A DNA stretch of 64,000 nt from Crossaster papposus (Eukaryota > Echinodermata > Asteroidea > Velatida > Solasteridae). The notes beneath the pieces are model-generated. The model was not told where the DNA came from. It did no database searches and saw only the letters and a list, made by a program, of their open reading frames with translations. Positions 33,879-44,445 of the stretch are shown here, in pieces. How positions within the stretch are numbered: position 1 is the first letter of the stretch; each line of letters opens with the position of its first letter. Location of the stretch: positions 186,001-250,000 of the forward strand of contig JBAIAA010000238.1 of the NCBI GenBank assembly GCA_037893245.1, read 5' to 3'. Position numbers and translations under genes: made by a program.

Positions 33879-34249
33879 AGGGATCATATTCGTTTGGTAA
33901 TTACTCCAAAAATAAAAAACTTACTTGGTAAGCAGCTTTGGATAGTATCATGCATTTTTAGAAACTTTTCACTTCGAAGTACTGCGGTTATGGAAAAAGA
34001 TATCACTTTTTATCCCCCAAAAAATGAATCTGAGAAGCGTGACTGCTGTGACGTTTTCTCAGATTGTGTATTCCAATGCAGAATATTTTTTCTGCGTGGA
34101 CATAACCGCTCCAGATTTTCGGCAATATCTCAAAATCGCTACCACCTTTTGAAATGAAATTTTTACAGGTTAGTTTGTTGGTATATATCTATAACTATTA
34201 AATTTTGAAACAAACAGTGGGTTCCAATTACCAAACGTATACGATCCCT
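33879..34249. mobile_element. TTAA-flanked MITE, AGGGATCG family (371 bp)
   Basis: The ends are AGGGATCATATTCGTTTGG and the complement of AGGGATCGTATACGTTTGG, flanked by TTAA (33875-33878, 34250-34253). The paralogous site near 3436 is uninterrupted. A second copy is at 38328-38715. Confidence 0.85.
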
Positions 34250-34325
34250 TTAACCATGTGATTGTTATTACTTTTGATTTTTCAATGCCCATTTTTATTG
34301 TGATATTGTTCTTTATGGCATGAAT

Positions 34326-34358
<33 letters not shown>

Positions 34359-34606
34359 TATTATTGTCATTTATTAATTTTACAGTTTACGAGTTGTACT
34401 ATTAGCCGAACGCTAACGTCGTTAATGGTTTATTCACAAAACGGCAACAATCCTACGGCTTTTGCGCAGTCTAACCATGGTCTAACAATGGATTTTTGAG
34501 CACATTTTTGATTATTTTTTAATGATAGTGTATTGAATTACCAGTACAACTAACAAACCGATAAAGACGTAAATATCATCAGGTATTTCGACTGGCTGTA
34601 AACCAG

Positions 34607-35109
34607 CATTGCGTAACATCGAGCGGAAGATAATTCATGTAAATTCCTACGTCATAATTTTGCTAACACAAATTTAAGCATCGCCCACCACAGACATAAG
34701 TGGTGCACAAGTAGTACACAGAGCTCTGGTCAGTGGTGTGATGTCTGTGGTGTGCACACATTACGCGCAAAATGCACAGCGCCACCCACAGTTCAAGTCT
34801 GGCCAGCTCACTTGTCCGATATTGCAACGCCAGCTAGTTGTTTATCACACGCGTGAGTACGAGTGTCGACTGCAGAGTATACCATAGATAAATTATAATC
34901 ACTGTGGCCAAAATTACGGTGCGACAGCGAGTGCGAGATAAGATCATCCCCATATGAAGCGGTAGCTAGCTGTCCGTGGTTTCTTTCTAGTTGGAGCGAG
35001 CGAGAGTGGACGGGGAGTCCGCGGACCGTGCTCTGCCCCACCGCGCGCGAGGGAAAACTACTGCCGTGATTTGACACCTCTGCTGGGCGGACTGTTGCGT
35101 TGTGGCGAT
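34607..35109 (+). promoter_or_regulatory. CpG-rich 5' region of the ankyrin-repeat gene
   Basis: The 200 bases before the first coding exon are much richer in G, C and CpG than their surroundings (for example GCGAGCGAGAGTGGACGGGG near 34997 and CCACCGCGCGCGAGGG near 35039), as expected for a promoter or 5' untranslated region. Upstream, 34690-34760 holds an inverted repeat of CACCACAGACAT. No TATA box is obvious, and the start of transcription cannot be placed. Confidence 0.45.
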
Positions 35110-35158
35110 ATGCATGCCATTTATTCTTCCATGGCCATACCAAGTCTTCACGAGGCAG
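35110..35158 (+). CDS. Ankyrin-repeat protein (ANKRD66-like), exon 1
   Basis: A small ankyrin-repeat protein, resembling ANKRD66-type proteins in size and repeat layout; its function is unknown and ankyrin repeats act as protein-binding scaffolds. This exon encodes the start, either from ATG 35110 or, more likely by context (CCATGG) and family fit, ATG 35131 (MAIPSLHEA). The donor is CAG|GTAAAC at 35159, phase 1. The model is exons 35110-35158, 35640-35689, 45746-45869, 48492-48662 and probably 51174-51214. The total of 435 bases is divisible by three and encodes 144 residues (137 from the second ATG). Joined exons give a continuous first repeat (LHEAAFSGDAGLVRSILDQG), a second repeat and a third. 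All internal junctions agree in phase, which strongly supports the model for exons 1-4. Confidence 0.75.
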
Positions 35159-35639
35159 GTAAACTATTGCGTAGAATTAAACTAGAATTAAATAGACCTC
35201 CGATTAGCACGGCTGATTCACGCTTAGAAAAAAAAGGGCAATTTTGTATAGTCTGCAGAATAGCTAGACTAGAGTCTGTCTCTAGTGAGTGTAGTTAGTA
35301 CTGTCAGTGACTGTAATTTGTGTACAAATTTGTACATACCCCTGGCCCTAGAACTATCATCGGGAGCCCTATAATAAAGGGTAGACTCTGTAGTCATAGT
35401 GACTGCCTTGACTGCACAAAGTTAGAGATTTTATTCCATTTATTCCAAATCATTCGGCCTCAAACTCAGCATGTAGGTTAACTACTTTATCGTAGCATCT
35501 CAATATTTCGCCAAAATTAGGATTATTCCATTGTTCTTGCGGCTTAACAGTTTTTGTTTAATACACCAAGCACTGTTACCATGGTTACTGTTGGGTTTAT
35601 TAAATTAAACAATTTTTATCCGATTTTGTTTTTTTACAG

Positions 35640-35689
35640 CTTTTTCGGGGGATGCCGGATTGGTTCGGTCCATCCTTGATCAAGGAGAG
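35640..35689 (+). CDS. Ankyrin-repeat protein, exon 2 (50 bp)
   Basis: A 50-base exon lies between TTTTTTTACAG and GAG|GTGAGA. Entering in phase 1 and leaving in phase 0, it encodes AFSGDAGLVRSILDQGE, the helix-turn-helix part of an ankyrin repeat that joins exon 1 to the GEDPDLR loop of exon 3. It is too short to be found by ORF length alone. Confidence 0.75.
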
Positions 35690-36451
35690 GTGAGAAGATT
35701 TTGCTTTAGCAGCACTTGGCAGATTGTTTAGAAATGGGAGGGGGGGGGGGGCTTACTAGATATCTGGATATCCTGTAAATGTTCCGACAAATTTAATTTT
35801 CTAAAACAAATTCACAATCGCCTCATGGCGATTGCGAACAAAAACAACTGCCAAACAGGACAAGTAAGGTTCGGTTGAGCTTAGCAACGGCTATGTTCTA
35901 ATCATTATTTCTTCTTGAAACTTCCCACGCATACAAACTTGTATAATCAACTAATATCAACGTAGGACAGTTAGACCTAATTTGGATATTTAATTACCGT
36001 GTTAATTAGACCACTGATGGACTTTAATCCAAACACTAACTACGCAAACACTACTCAAAATCACGTAATTTAAGAGGTTTTCGATCATCTGATTGCACCC
36101 AAAACAATAGGAATATGTAGAGGAGGACTTTAGGCTTTCCAAATTACACAAAATCTCAAAATTGACCACCCCTTCATATTTTGACTTTGGATGGCCATAT
36201 CTCCAAATTACACTGTGCGACTTTACTCTCATTTTGTGGTGACAGGTCACATATAGCACAGCCCAGTTAGCTCTGTTGAAACCTATCACTTGATAGGTCA
36301 TTGCATTATGCCGTTTTATTTTTGGCTCTGAAAGTGGAGGGTTAAATTGAGTCCTTTGCCGTATTATTGATCACTCCATCGTTTTTGGTGACTGTTTGAT
36401 TGAAAAAATTAATGGAAGTAGAATATCGGCCTGAAACGTGAAACCACTATG
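35690..36451. other. Intron 2 start of the ankyrin gene
   Basis: The part at 35755-35850 matches inner words of the AGGTAG MITE (GATATCCTGTAAATGTTCCG). 36175-36255 matches one end of the TGTGACCTGTCATCAC family. The rest is unassigned. Confidence 0.5.
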
Positions 36452-37682
36452 CAGTGTTGTATTCGAGTCCCTGCAAGTCCTTTCACAAGTCCTTTCACAA
36501 GTCCTTTCACAAGTCCTTTCACAAGTCCTTTCACAAGTCCTTTCACAAGTCCTTTCACAAGTCCTTTCACAAGTCCTTTCACAAGTCCTTTCACAAGTCC
36601 TTTCACAAGTCCTTTCACAAGTCCTTTCACAAGTCCTTTCACAAGTCCTTTCACAAGTCCTTTCACAAGTCCTTTCACAAGTCCTTTCACAAGTCCTTTC
36701 ACAAGTCCTTTCACAAGTCCTTTCACAAGTCCTTTCACAAGTCCTTTCACAAGTCCTTTCACAAGTCCTTTCACAAGTCCTTTCACAAGTCCTTTCACAA
36801 GTCCTTTCACAAGTCCTTTCACAAGTCCTTTCACAAGTCCTTTCACAAGTCCTTTCACAAGTCCTTTCACAAGTCCTTTCACAAGTCCTTTCACAAGTCC
36901 TTTCACAAGTCCTTTCACAAGTTAAGTCCTTTCACAAGTCCTCTCACAAGTCCTCTCACAAGTCCTCTCACAAGTCCTCTCACAAGTCCTCTCACAAGTC
37001 CTCTCACAAGTCCTCTCACAAGTCCTCTCACAAGTCCTCTCACAAGTCCTCTCACAAGTCCTCTCACAAGTCCTCTCACAAGTCCTCTCACAAGTCCTCT
37101 CACAAGTCCTCTCACAAGTCCTCTCACAAGTCCTCTCACAAGTCCTCTCACAAGTCCTCTCACAAGTCCTCTCACAAGTCCTCTCACAAGTCCTCTCACA
37201 AGTCCTCTCACAAGTCCTCTCACAAGTCCTCTCACAAGTCCTCTCACAAGTCCTCTCACAAGTCCTCTCACAAGTCCTCTCACAAGTCCTCTCACAAGTC
37301 CTCTCACAAGTCCTCTCACAAGTCCTCTCACAAGTCCTCTCACAAGTCCTCTCACAAGTCCTCTCACAAGTCCTCTCACAAGTCCTCTCACAAGTCCTCT
37401 CACAAGTCCTTTCACAAGTCCTTTCACAAGTCCTTTCACAAGTCCTTTCACAAGTCCTTTCACAAGTCCTTTCACAAGTCCTTTCACAAGTCCTTTCACA
37501 AGTCCTTTCACAAGTCCTTTCATAAAGCCAGTCGCAAGTCCTTTCATAAAGCCAGTCGCAAGTAACCGGTTGAACATTGACAAAGGAATGCTTTTGTTAA
37601 CAGTTCATCTGAATAGCTAGTGACTTGACTTAAGACTGAAAGACTTGTGATGGACTTGCAGGGACTCGAATACATCACTCTG
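36452..37682. mobile_element. hAT-type MITE containing a large 12-bp array
   Basis: The ends read CAGTGTTGTATTCGAGTCCC and the complement of CAGAGTGATGTATTCGAGTC. They are flanked by an 8-bp duplication with one mismatch (CCACTATG 36444-36451, CCACTATC 37683-37690), diagnostic of hAT elements. The short relative at 54634-54847 has the same ends and a perfect 8-bp duplication but only two 12-bp units. Here nearly 90% of the element is the array at 36475-37520. Confidence 0.88.
36475..37520. repeat. Minisatellite AAGTCCTTTCAC / AAGTCCTCTCAC, about 87 units
   Basis: There are three blocks. About 37 units carry CCTTTC. A junction with a 2-base disturbance (AAGTTAAGTCC near 36920) is followed by one CCTTTC unit and about 39 units carrying CCTCTC. 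About 10 units with CCTTTC end the array. Within each block the units look identical. Because 12 is a multiple of three and no unit contains a stop, five of six frames stay open; these are not genes. Confidence 0.95.
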
Positions 37683-37718
37683 CCACTATCCGAGTCTCAT
37701 TGGTTCTTACCACTTTAA

Positions 37719-38068
37719 AGCCCTGTTCGCACTGGACTTTTTTTGATAAACGTACCGAGACGATGGGTACTTTTCCCATTTTAAGTCCAGTGTGGACAGC
37801 CTAGGACGTTTTCCTCTCAGGTACTTCTCCCGAGTCCAGTGGCTACTTCTACCGGCCAACTGCTGCCCGGTTAAACTTCCCAGGTCACTTTTCCCTAGAC
37901 GATAAGTCCAGTGCGAACTGTGCGTGTCGGTAAAAGCGGCCCAGGAAAACGTACATCCGGCCTCCCAGTGCAAGGCCACGCTACACAAGACACCGCGCAT
38001 GCGCTCTTTGCATTGTCACGAGTCATTAGTAAAACCTTCCCCCCAAAAAGTCCAGTGCGAACACGGCT
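37719..38068. mobile_element. MITE with TAA target duplication, AGCCCTGTTCGCACTGG ends
   Basis: The 350-bp element starts AGCCCTGTTCGCACTGGACT and ends with the complement of AGCCGTGTTCGCACTGGACT, flanked by TAA (37716-37718 and 38069-38071). AGTCCAGTG words recur inside. A diverged copy follows exon 4 of the ankyrin gene at 48692. PIF/Harbinger-like by its 3-bp target. Confidence 0.8.
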
Positions 38069-38157
38069 TAAATGGCAAATCTTTCCACTTCATGCATTTC
38101 ATCATTATGTTATGGGCTTTATACAGTGTAGTTTGATTTTTCAAGCTACATCTGTAG

Positions 38158-38925
38158 CCCAGGGCTGATATTCATAATAGCTTGCTAAGCATAGTTGGCT
38201 TGCTAACCCTAGTTGACAGCTAAGCCTAGTTAGTTGTGGAAGCTTAGTGATATTCATAAAACTTTGCTAAGCTTAGTTGGTTGCTAAGTTAACTGCTAAC
38301 ATTAGAGTTGATCTGGGGTGTCTTTAAAGGGATCGTATACGTTTGGCAATTGCTCCAAAAATTAATGGCAATAAAAACCTACTTGGTAAGAAGTACAGCA
38401 GCTTTGGATAGCATAATGCATTTTTATAAACTTTTCACTTCGAAGTACTCCAGTTATGGAAAAAGATATCACTTTTTATCCCAAAAATTTGAATCCGAGA
38501 AGCGTTACTGCAGTCACGTTTCTCAGATTGTGTATTCCAATGCAGATTATTCTTCCTGCGTGAACATAACCGCTCCAGAATTTCGGCAATATCTCAAAAT
38601 CGCTACCACCTTTTGAAATGACATTTTTACAGGTTAGTTTTATGGTATTATATATATAACTATATAGGATTGAAACAACCAATAGGTTCCAATTACCAAA
38701 CGTATACGATCCCTTTTAAGTCGCTAGATGGCAACTTGCCTGATGTCCCTGCTGTGTGCCTCAACTATCTAGCTGTCAACTAGCTGGTAACATTCTTAGC
38801 AAGGTTTTGTGAATACATAATTAGTTGGTAACCACAGAGCAGCAAACTAGGGATTTAGCAGCTGCTGAGGCCTAGTTGGCTGCTAAGTTAGCAGTTTTTT
38901 TGGTTTAATATCGGCCCTGGTCTAC
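38158..38925. mobile_element. TIR element with CCAGGGCTGATATT ends, hosting a second MITE
   Basis: The ends CCAGGGCTGATATTCATAA and the complement of CCAGGGCCGATATTAAACC enclose a sequence full of TTGCTAAG/CTAGTTGG words. A TTAA-flanked MITE sits inside at 38328-38715. A matching 8-bp target duplication was not found. Confidence 0.6.
38328..38715. mobile_element. TTAA-flanked MITE, AGGGATCG family, copy 2
   Basis: AGGGATCGTATACGTTTGG at the left, its complement at the right, TTAA outside both ends (38324-38327; the right end is TTTTAA). It shares long inner words with 33879-34249, such as ACTTTTCACTTCGAAGTACT. Confidence 0.83.
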
Positions 38926-40139
38926 ATACCACCAAAACAACATCATGACTAATTCAATCACGATGGCATCTATTTTTATCTAAAAAAAATAAATATATAA
39001 GAATAATCAAATTAAGAAGAACTGCATATATATCAATGCTTGTTCCCATTTTGTATAAATTAAATCAGTTGTTGCTCAAGGCTGACGTTATTACATTATC
39101 CTCTCTCTTTTGTGCATAAAAAAACATATGCTCTGGTCTGTGTAGCACTAATTGACGTCAGAAAGTGGGATTGTCCGGTTATAGTGATTTGTAGATGGTA
39201 ATTCTTTTTTTTAAACCTTAAAGCTCGTAATTATTTGATTTATTTGATAGACTTACGATGTACAGCTTTGCATGATCTATTGTACATGTGTTTATGTACT
39301 ATGTTTTCCATTATTAGGCCAGTTATAATTAATTATTCATTTTTAGGTTTTCAATCGTTACCCCCTGTCCCAATTTTCACGCCCGCCCCAATATGTTTGT
39401 TTTTTTCTCAGCAATGCCACAGGTGTCTGTGTTTATTTCAGCAGGTTTTTCTTTGCTTGGCGCATATACTGTAACTGCAATTAATAATAATAATAATAAT
39501 AATAAAACAGCATTTATATAGCGCAATATAAATCAAAGATTCCTCAAAGCGCTTTACAAAAATATTATAAAATATTGTAAACTGTTAAATACTGCAGTAC
39601 CGCACATAGTTAAAATACCATTAAAATAAAATACTGTAAAAACTACATTGTAAAAACCCCAATCACTATTATTCCTAGTAAATGCATGGACAAAAACAAA
39701 TGCATGTAACGCTTCAAATGAAAACTAAAACGTGAATAAAATACAGACTTATGTTCAATTACAGTTAAAAAGATGAGTCTTAAGTAATTTCTTAAAATCA
39801 TCTACCGACTTGGCACATCCAATAGACAATGGAAGCTCATTCCAAAGAAGAAAAAATAAAAAATAACTAGAACTACGTCTGTTCAAGGAACAGAACATAG
39901 GGCTTTTCCGCTTTCGCATTTTTTAGAGTATTTGTTTTCAAAAAAACCGAATTTAAGTTAATTTAAACAGATTAAAATAAATTGAAACTGATTAAAACGA
40001 TGACGTCACACGTTTCTGAACTTTTTGTGCAACTATCTATCACCTAACAACACAAAATGATTGTGTTATGTTAACACGATCCTTTGCTGAGATATGCCTT
40101 CAACGTCTAAAAACGTAATAATTCAAATATAATCGTAAT
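38926..40139. other. Unassigned intron sequence with AAT microsatellite
   Basis: 39482-39506 is an (AAT)n run followed by CAGCATTTATATAGCGC and AAAGCGCTTTACAAAAAT. This motif combination is common in repetitive elements of marine invertebrates, so 39482-39900 is probably a transposon fragment. No gene was seen. Confidence 0.45.
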
Positions 40140-42600
40140 ATGACGTAACATTTGTCAACATGACGCTAGAGGGCGCTATAACATGTTATGACGTCACCAA
40201 TATTTATTTTGAAAAATACAATCTAGCCAGGTCCTAACATCGTTGAAAGTAAGTTCACATCGTTTTTTACTTTTAAATTATAAGAAACTTCCGGTTTGGA
40301 CCGGAAGGAAGTGTCAGGTCTTTTTGCATGTAATACAAATTATGAAGACCATGGATTAATCTATCAATCCTCCTAAAACTCTAAATCAGATCTCTTACAG
40401 TTGATTTTATATTGATTTTCAAAGATTAAATTTATAAATATTTGGTTGCTTGTAATCTGACACTTGATGACGTCATCGTGACGTAATTAACAGAAAGCTC
40501 GAGAGCTGTCTTAACTTTGCTATTTCAAGCAAAAATCTGGATTATATCTATCGCGGTTGATTTTTAAGCGACGTTTTAAGGTTTTAAGGTCTTTTCATTG
40601 TAACTTCCGGTTTGGTGACGTCATCAATAAATATCTTTCTCAATATGTTCTTAGCACGAAGCTGATTATATACACCGGTTATAAAGTGATTTTAGCAAAC
40701 TTCGCTACACACATCAACAGATTATTCATTTTAACAATTTTTCAACCTGCCGCTAGAGGGCGCTATAACGTGTTATGACGTCGCCGGTAATTATTTTGAA
40801 AAGTTTATTCTAGCCAGACACTAACATCGTTGAAAGTAAGTTCATATCATTTTTCAGTTTTAAATTATAAGGCACTTCCGGTTTGGACCGGAAGGAAGGG
40901 TCACGTGATTTCACGCACGGGAGATAAAATTAAGATCCTGGATTATCCTATCTATTGCCACACAAATTAAGTTTCGGTCTTTTGCGGTTGATTTTGTATT
41001 GATTTTCAAAGATTAAATCAATTACACCTTTAAGATGACGTCACGTGACCCCTGATGACGTCACTATGACGTCTGTCTGCGAGACACCAGTTCACTATAG
41101 GGCCTTCACCTGGGATTAAGTTTTATGGAAATACGACTTTGTTTTCTATTAAAAGTGACGGGCAGAAAAAACGTGTACAAAGTCTATGGGTTTTAGGTTA
41201 CTAAAAGAAAAAAAGAAGAAGAAGAAGACGACCGGAAGGAATGGTCACGTGATTTCACGTACAGGAGATAAAATGAATATCCTGGATTATTCTATTAATT
41301 GCCACAAAATTCAAGTTTCGGTCTTTTGCGGTTGGTGTTTTATTGATTTTCAAAGATTAAATTAATTGCGCCTTTAAGATAAGGTCGCGTGGCCCTGATG
41401 ACGTCTTCCTCGTGGTGTCTGTCGGCGAGACTGGAGTTCACTATTGGGTCTTCACCTGGGTCGAGTTTATGGAAATACGACTTTGTTTTTCCGTTAAAAG
41501 TGCTTTGAATTGTGCAAGCAACGTTTACAAAGTCTACGGGGTTGGATTCTGCGTAGCCGAAAGCGTGTTTACCTACCTGTCGTACGCGGCGCCCTTCCTC
41601 ATGGGCAACTTGATGACGTCATCCTGTTTCACAGGTTGGCGGCTAGTGTCATCTTGGGTGAGCGTAAATGTGCTTGCACGAACGATGTCAGTGGTGATAC
41701 ATTCGCTCAATACATAATGCACTATCGGTGTATACGTACATGTACTAGCATGTATATTATACGTGTGGCACGCACACGTAAGGGGTCAATGCTTTTTGCA
41801 CCTAGGCCAAAACGATTACATTTCAAGCGTGCCGCAGGGTATGTTCAAGTTCGTTTTTTGCCCCAAAACACAGGGAAGTTTGAGAACTACTTTTACATTA
41901 ACCTTTAGAGCAAAAATCAAGATTGTATCTGTCAAGTTTAATTTTTTAGGAATTTTCAAAGGAAAAAGAGTCTTTTCATTCTAACTTCCGGTCTGGTGAC
42001 GTCATAATTTTTTCTTCCCGTCAACTTGTTCCTAGCATGAAGCTGATTAAATACACCGGTTATAAAGTGATTTCAGCAAACTTCGCCACACACATCAACA
42101 GATTATTCATTTTAACCATTATTCAAACTGCCGCTAGAGGGCGCTATAACATGTTATGACATCACCAATTTTTTTTTGAAAAATACATTGTAGCCAGACA
42201 CTAACATCGTTGAAAGTAAGTTCATATCATTTTTCACTTTCAAATTATGAGGCACTTCCGGTTTAGACCGGAAGGAAGGGTCACGTGATTTCACGCACGC
42301 GAGATAAAATCAAGATCCTGGATTATTCTATCTATTGCCACAAAAATCAAGTTTCGGTCTTTTGCGGTCGATTTGTTATTGATTTTCAAAGATTAAATCA
42401 ATTACACCTTTAAGATGACGTCACGTGACCCCTGATGACGTCACCATGACGTATTTCTGCGAGACACGAGTTCACTATAGGGTCTTCACCTGGGTTAAGT
42501 TTTATGTAAATACGACTTTGTTTTCTATTAAAAGTGACGGGCAGAAAAAACGTGTACAAAGTCTATGGGGTTTAGGTTACTAAAAGAAAAGAAGAAAAAA
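40140..42600. repeat. Cluster of inverted copies of the dispersed block
   Basis: Two complete units (about 40600-41215 and 41980-42600) and two partial ones (40140-40600, 41225-41560) share AGAGGGCGCTATAAC, CTAACATCGTTGAAAGTAAG, GGCACTTCCGGTTT and GACCCCTGATGACGTCAC. They are the reverse complement of segments at 21600-22250 and 28200-28830. Every unit contains several TGACGTCA-like palindromes. No protein is encoded. Confidence 0.7.
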
Positions 42601-43393
42601 AGAAGAAAAAAAAAAATCAGAACAAAAACAAAGGCTTTTTCGCAAAATTGCGAAAAAGCCAAAGAAGAAAAAAACAAAACATTCCCCTCCCGATCGAGTT
42701 GTATATTTTATTGTTCATTCTAAGTACTGAAAATATAAACATTTATTTTAACTTGCCTTTACAAAAAATGCCTGATTGCCGAAATGTCTTACAAAGGGGT
42801 CGAATTTTTGGAAAATATCCACTTATTTGAAAGTAAATGTAATTGTAATGATTCTACATGTAGAACACATCTAGCAAAATGATTGCGGTTAATAGATTTA
42901 ATACCCTGTAATTGTTCCGGAAAAAAATTAAATTAAAAACAAATTAAAAATTGTGGTTCACTTGTCTCGAGGGGGGTGTTTTAACTTGTTGGGGGAAGTG
43001 GAACCATGCATAAACAATTTGATCAAACGGATGGCGAAACCTCCATGAATTATTGATTGCAGACAAAACCATCGGTATTGTGGGAAAAAAACAAATTGTA
43101 AGCTGCGTTCATTTGACTTATAAAAATCCATAGGCAAGGTTTGCCTTCTGGGCATACAGCTTGCATGGTGGACTCGAAGGAACTTTGTTTTTTATTTACT
43201 ATTAACTGCAGCAGGATTTGATGGAAATAAAAAATCTTTGGAAGGGAATGTCATTATAAATGTCTTTGCAGATTTGGCAGATGTTTTCTAGCAACAAAAA
43301 CTGGCTTTTGAAAAGATTACAAAAAAATCTGAATTCCATCTCATTGGGAACAACGTAAATGAAAGATATCTCTGCTCGCTTTAATTTGACCAC
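42601..43393. other. Unassigned intron sequence
   Basis: An A-rich tract at 42580-42620 is followed by fragments resembling the interior of the AGGTAG MITE (near 42790-42945). Nothing else was recognised. Confidence 0.4.
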
Positions 43394-43810
43394 ATTTGTG
43401 ACCCACTCTGCAAAAATGAGTCAATTTTACAGTTGGTCAGAAAAAGCAGGAAATAAGCTTTCATTTGATGTATGGCACAACTCTGTAGTGTAATGCATTG
43501 GTCTTTTACAATTTTGAGAAATTTGCTTTTTCTCAGTTATATTCAAAATGTCTTTGAAAAGAAATGGAGATTTACAATTGTAGTGCTTCATCAGATGCCA
43601 TGGTAAGAGAATGACAAAACCTGTATTAAATTTAATTTAGGGATCAAAACAATCTTTTCAATCGATATCGGTGTCGGAGAAACCAAAATGGCTTAAAACA
43701 AAAAACAAAAAATTTGTTGAAAGAAAAATCACCTCCGAGTCAATAAACAGCCCTTTACGTAAAAATGTATTTTGCGAAATCTGACTCATTTTTGCAGAGC
43801 GGGTCACATT
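43394..43810. mobile_element. TIR element, TGTGACCCACTCTGCAAAAA family
   Basis: The left end TGTGACCCACTCTGCAAAAA and the right end, complement of TGTGACCCGCTCTGCAAAAA, enclose 380 bp with AGGAAATAAGCTTTCATTTG and GTAATGCATTG words. A second copy is at 55793-56354. Confidence 0.78.
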
Positions 43811-44061
43811 TGTTATTGTGATGCTTGTAGTTCACTAGGGTTATTTTATTAATTGTCTACTTAAATTCAGCCTTGTCCACTTTTGTGTGGAACTGACCAT
43901 CTCATCAAAGGATGTCTTTCAGCAGTGGTCAGATGACCATAATTGGACATATTAAAATGTACGTGCACGTCATAAAACTCAAGATGCAACACACAGCATA
44001 TTGTAATATCTCAAGTGCCAATTATGCAATGGTCATCTACTAAATATGGATGGACCATTAA

Positions 44062-44441
44062 AGGTAGGATACACTATTAGTAATTGCTTGAATTATCATT
44101 AATGCGTAGATTTTGGGGGTTGTATTTCATAGTAAATATTGTTTAACTGACCGGTTCAAAGTTTTACAATCATGGAAGCCGAGAAAAGCCTGAAAAAGAG
44201 CGTTTGTTTTCAACCGGCGTAGGGCAGTTATTCTTATGTTATCTTTGTTTTTTTGCGATCGCCGTTCGGCGAATTTTTCTTTATCAAATTATATTTTTCT
44301 GAATAATTACAGTACATTGTATATCTAGCGCAATCATTTTGCTGGATGCCTAGAATCATTATTAACTCTAAAATGAGTAATATATTTTTTAATAATTTGG
44401 TAGTAAATATTTTCGATAACTGCAAATGGTGTATACTACCT
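44062..44441. mobile_element. TTAA-flanked MITE, AGGTAG family (380 bp)
   Basis: AGGTAGGATACACTATTAG at the left and the complement of AGGTAGTATACACCATTTG at the right, with TTAA on both sides (44058-44061, 44442-44445). It carries the same inner words as the other members and a central GCGATCGCCG palindrome. Confidence 0.87.
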
Positions 44442-44445
44442 TTAA

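Larger units (their letters stand above)
28600..34606. repeat. Segmental duplicate of 1-3971 plus 11668-11703
   Basis: The block carries FAMeT exons and both flanks in the same order and orientation as the window start. Its right border (34606) matches the point where homology resumes and ends behind the BEL/Pao element, so that element inserted into copy 1 after duplication, or was lost precisely here. Insertions present only here are at 30728-31334, 32032-32380, 32408-32756 and 33879-34249. Confidence 0.8.

Noticed and set aside
36456-36480. GTTCGAATCC-like words suggesting a tRNA T-arm
   Set aside because: They are the hAT MITE terminal repeat; no cloverleaf could be drawn. No tRNA or rRNA gene was seen in the window.
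36475-37520. CRISPR-like array
   Set aside because: There are no spacers; the units are contiguous and the DNA is eukaryotic.
36438-37620. Open frames of up to 388 codons on both strands encoding SPFT/HKSS/GLVKGLVK repeats
   Set aside because: They are the 12-bp array read in different frames. The array lies in a non-coding hAT MITE, and nearly all frames are open simply because the unit has no stop.
41412-41984. Overlapping frames of 73-132 codons
   Set aside because: They occupy the cluster of inverted dispersed repeats, overlap in several frames and have no conserved motifs.
28200-42600. Giant transposon (Polinton-like) bounded by the inverted blocks at 28.2 and 42.6 kb
   Set aside because: No integrase, polymerase B or capsid genes lie between them, and the blocks also occur elsewhere in several copies.
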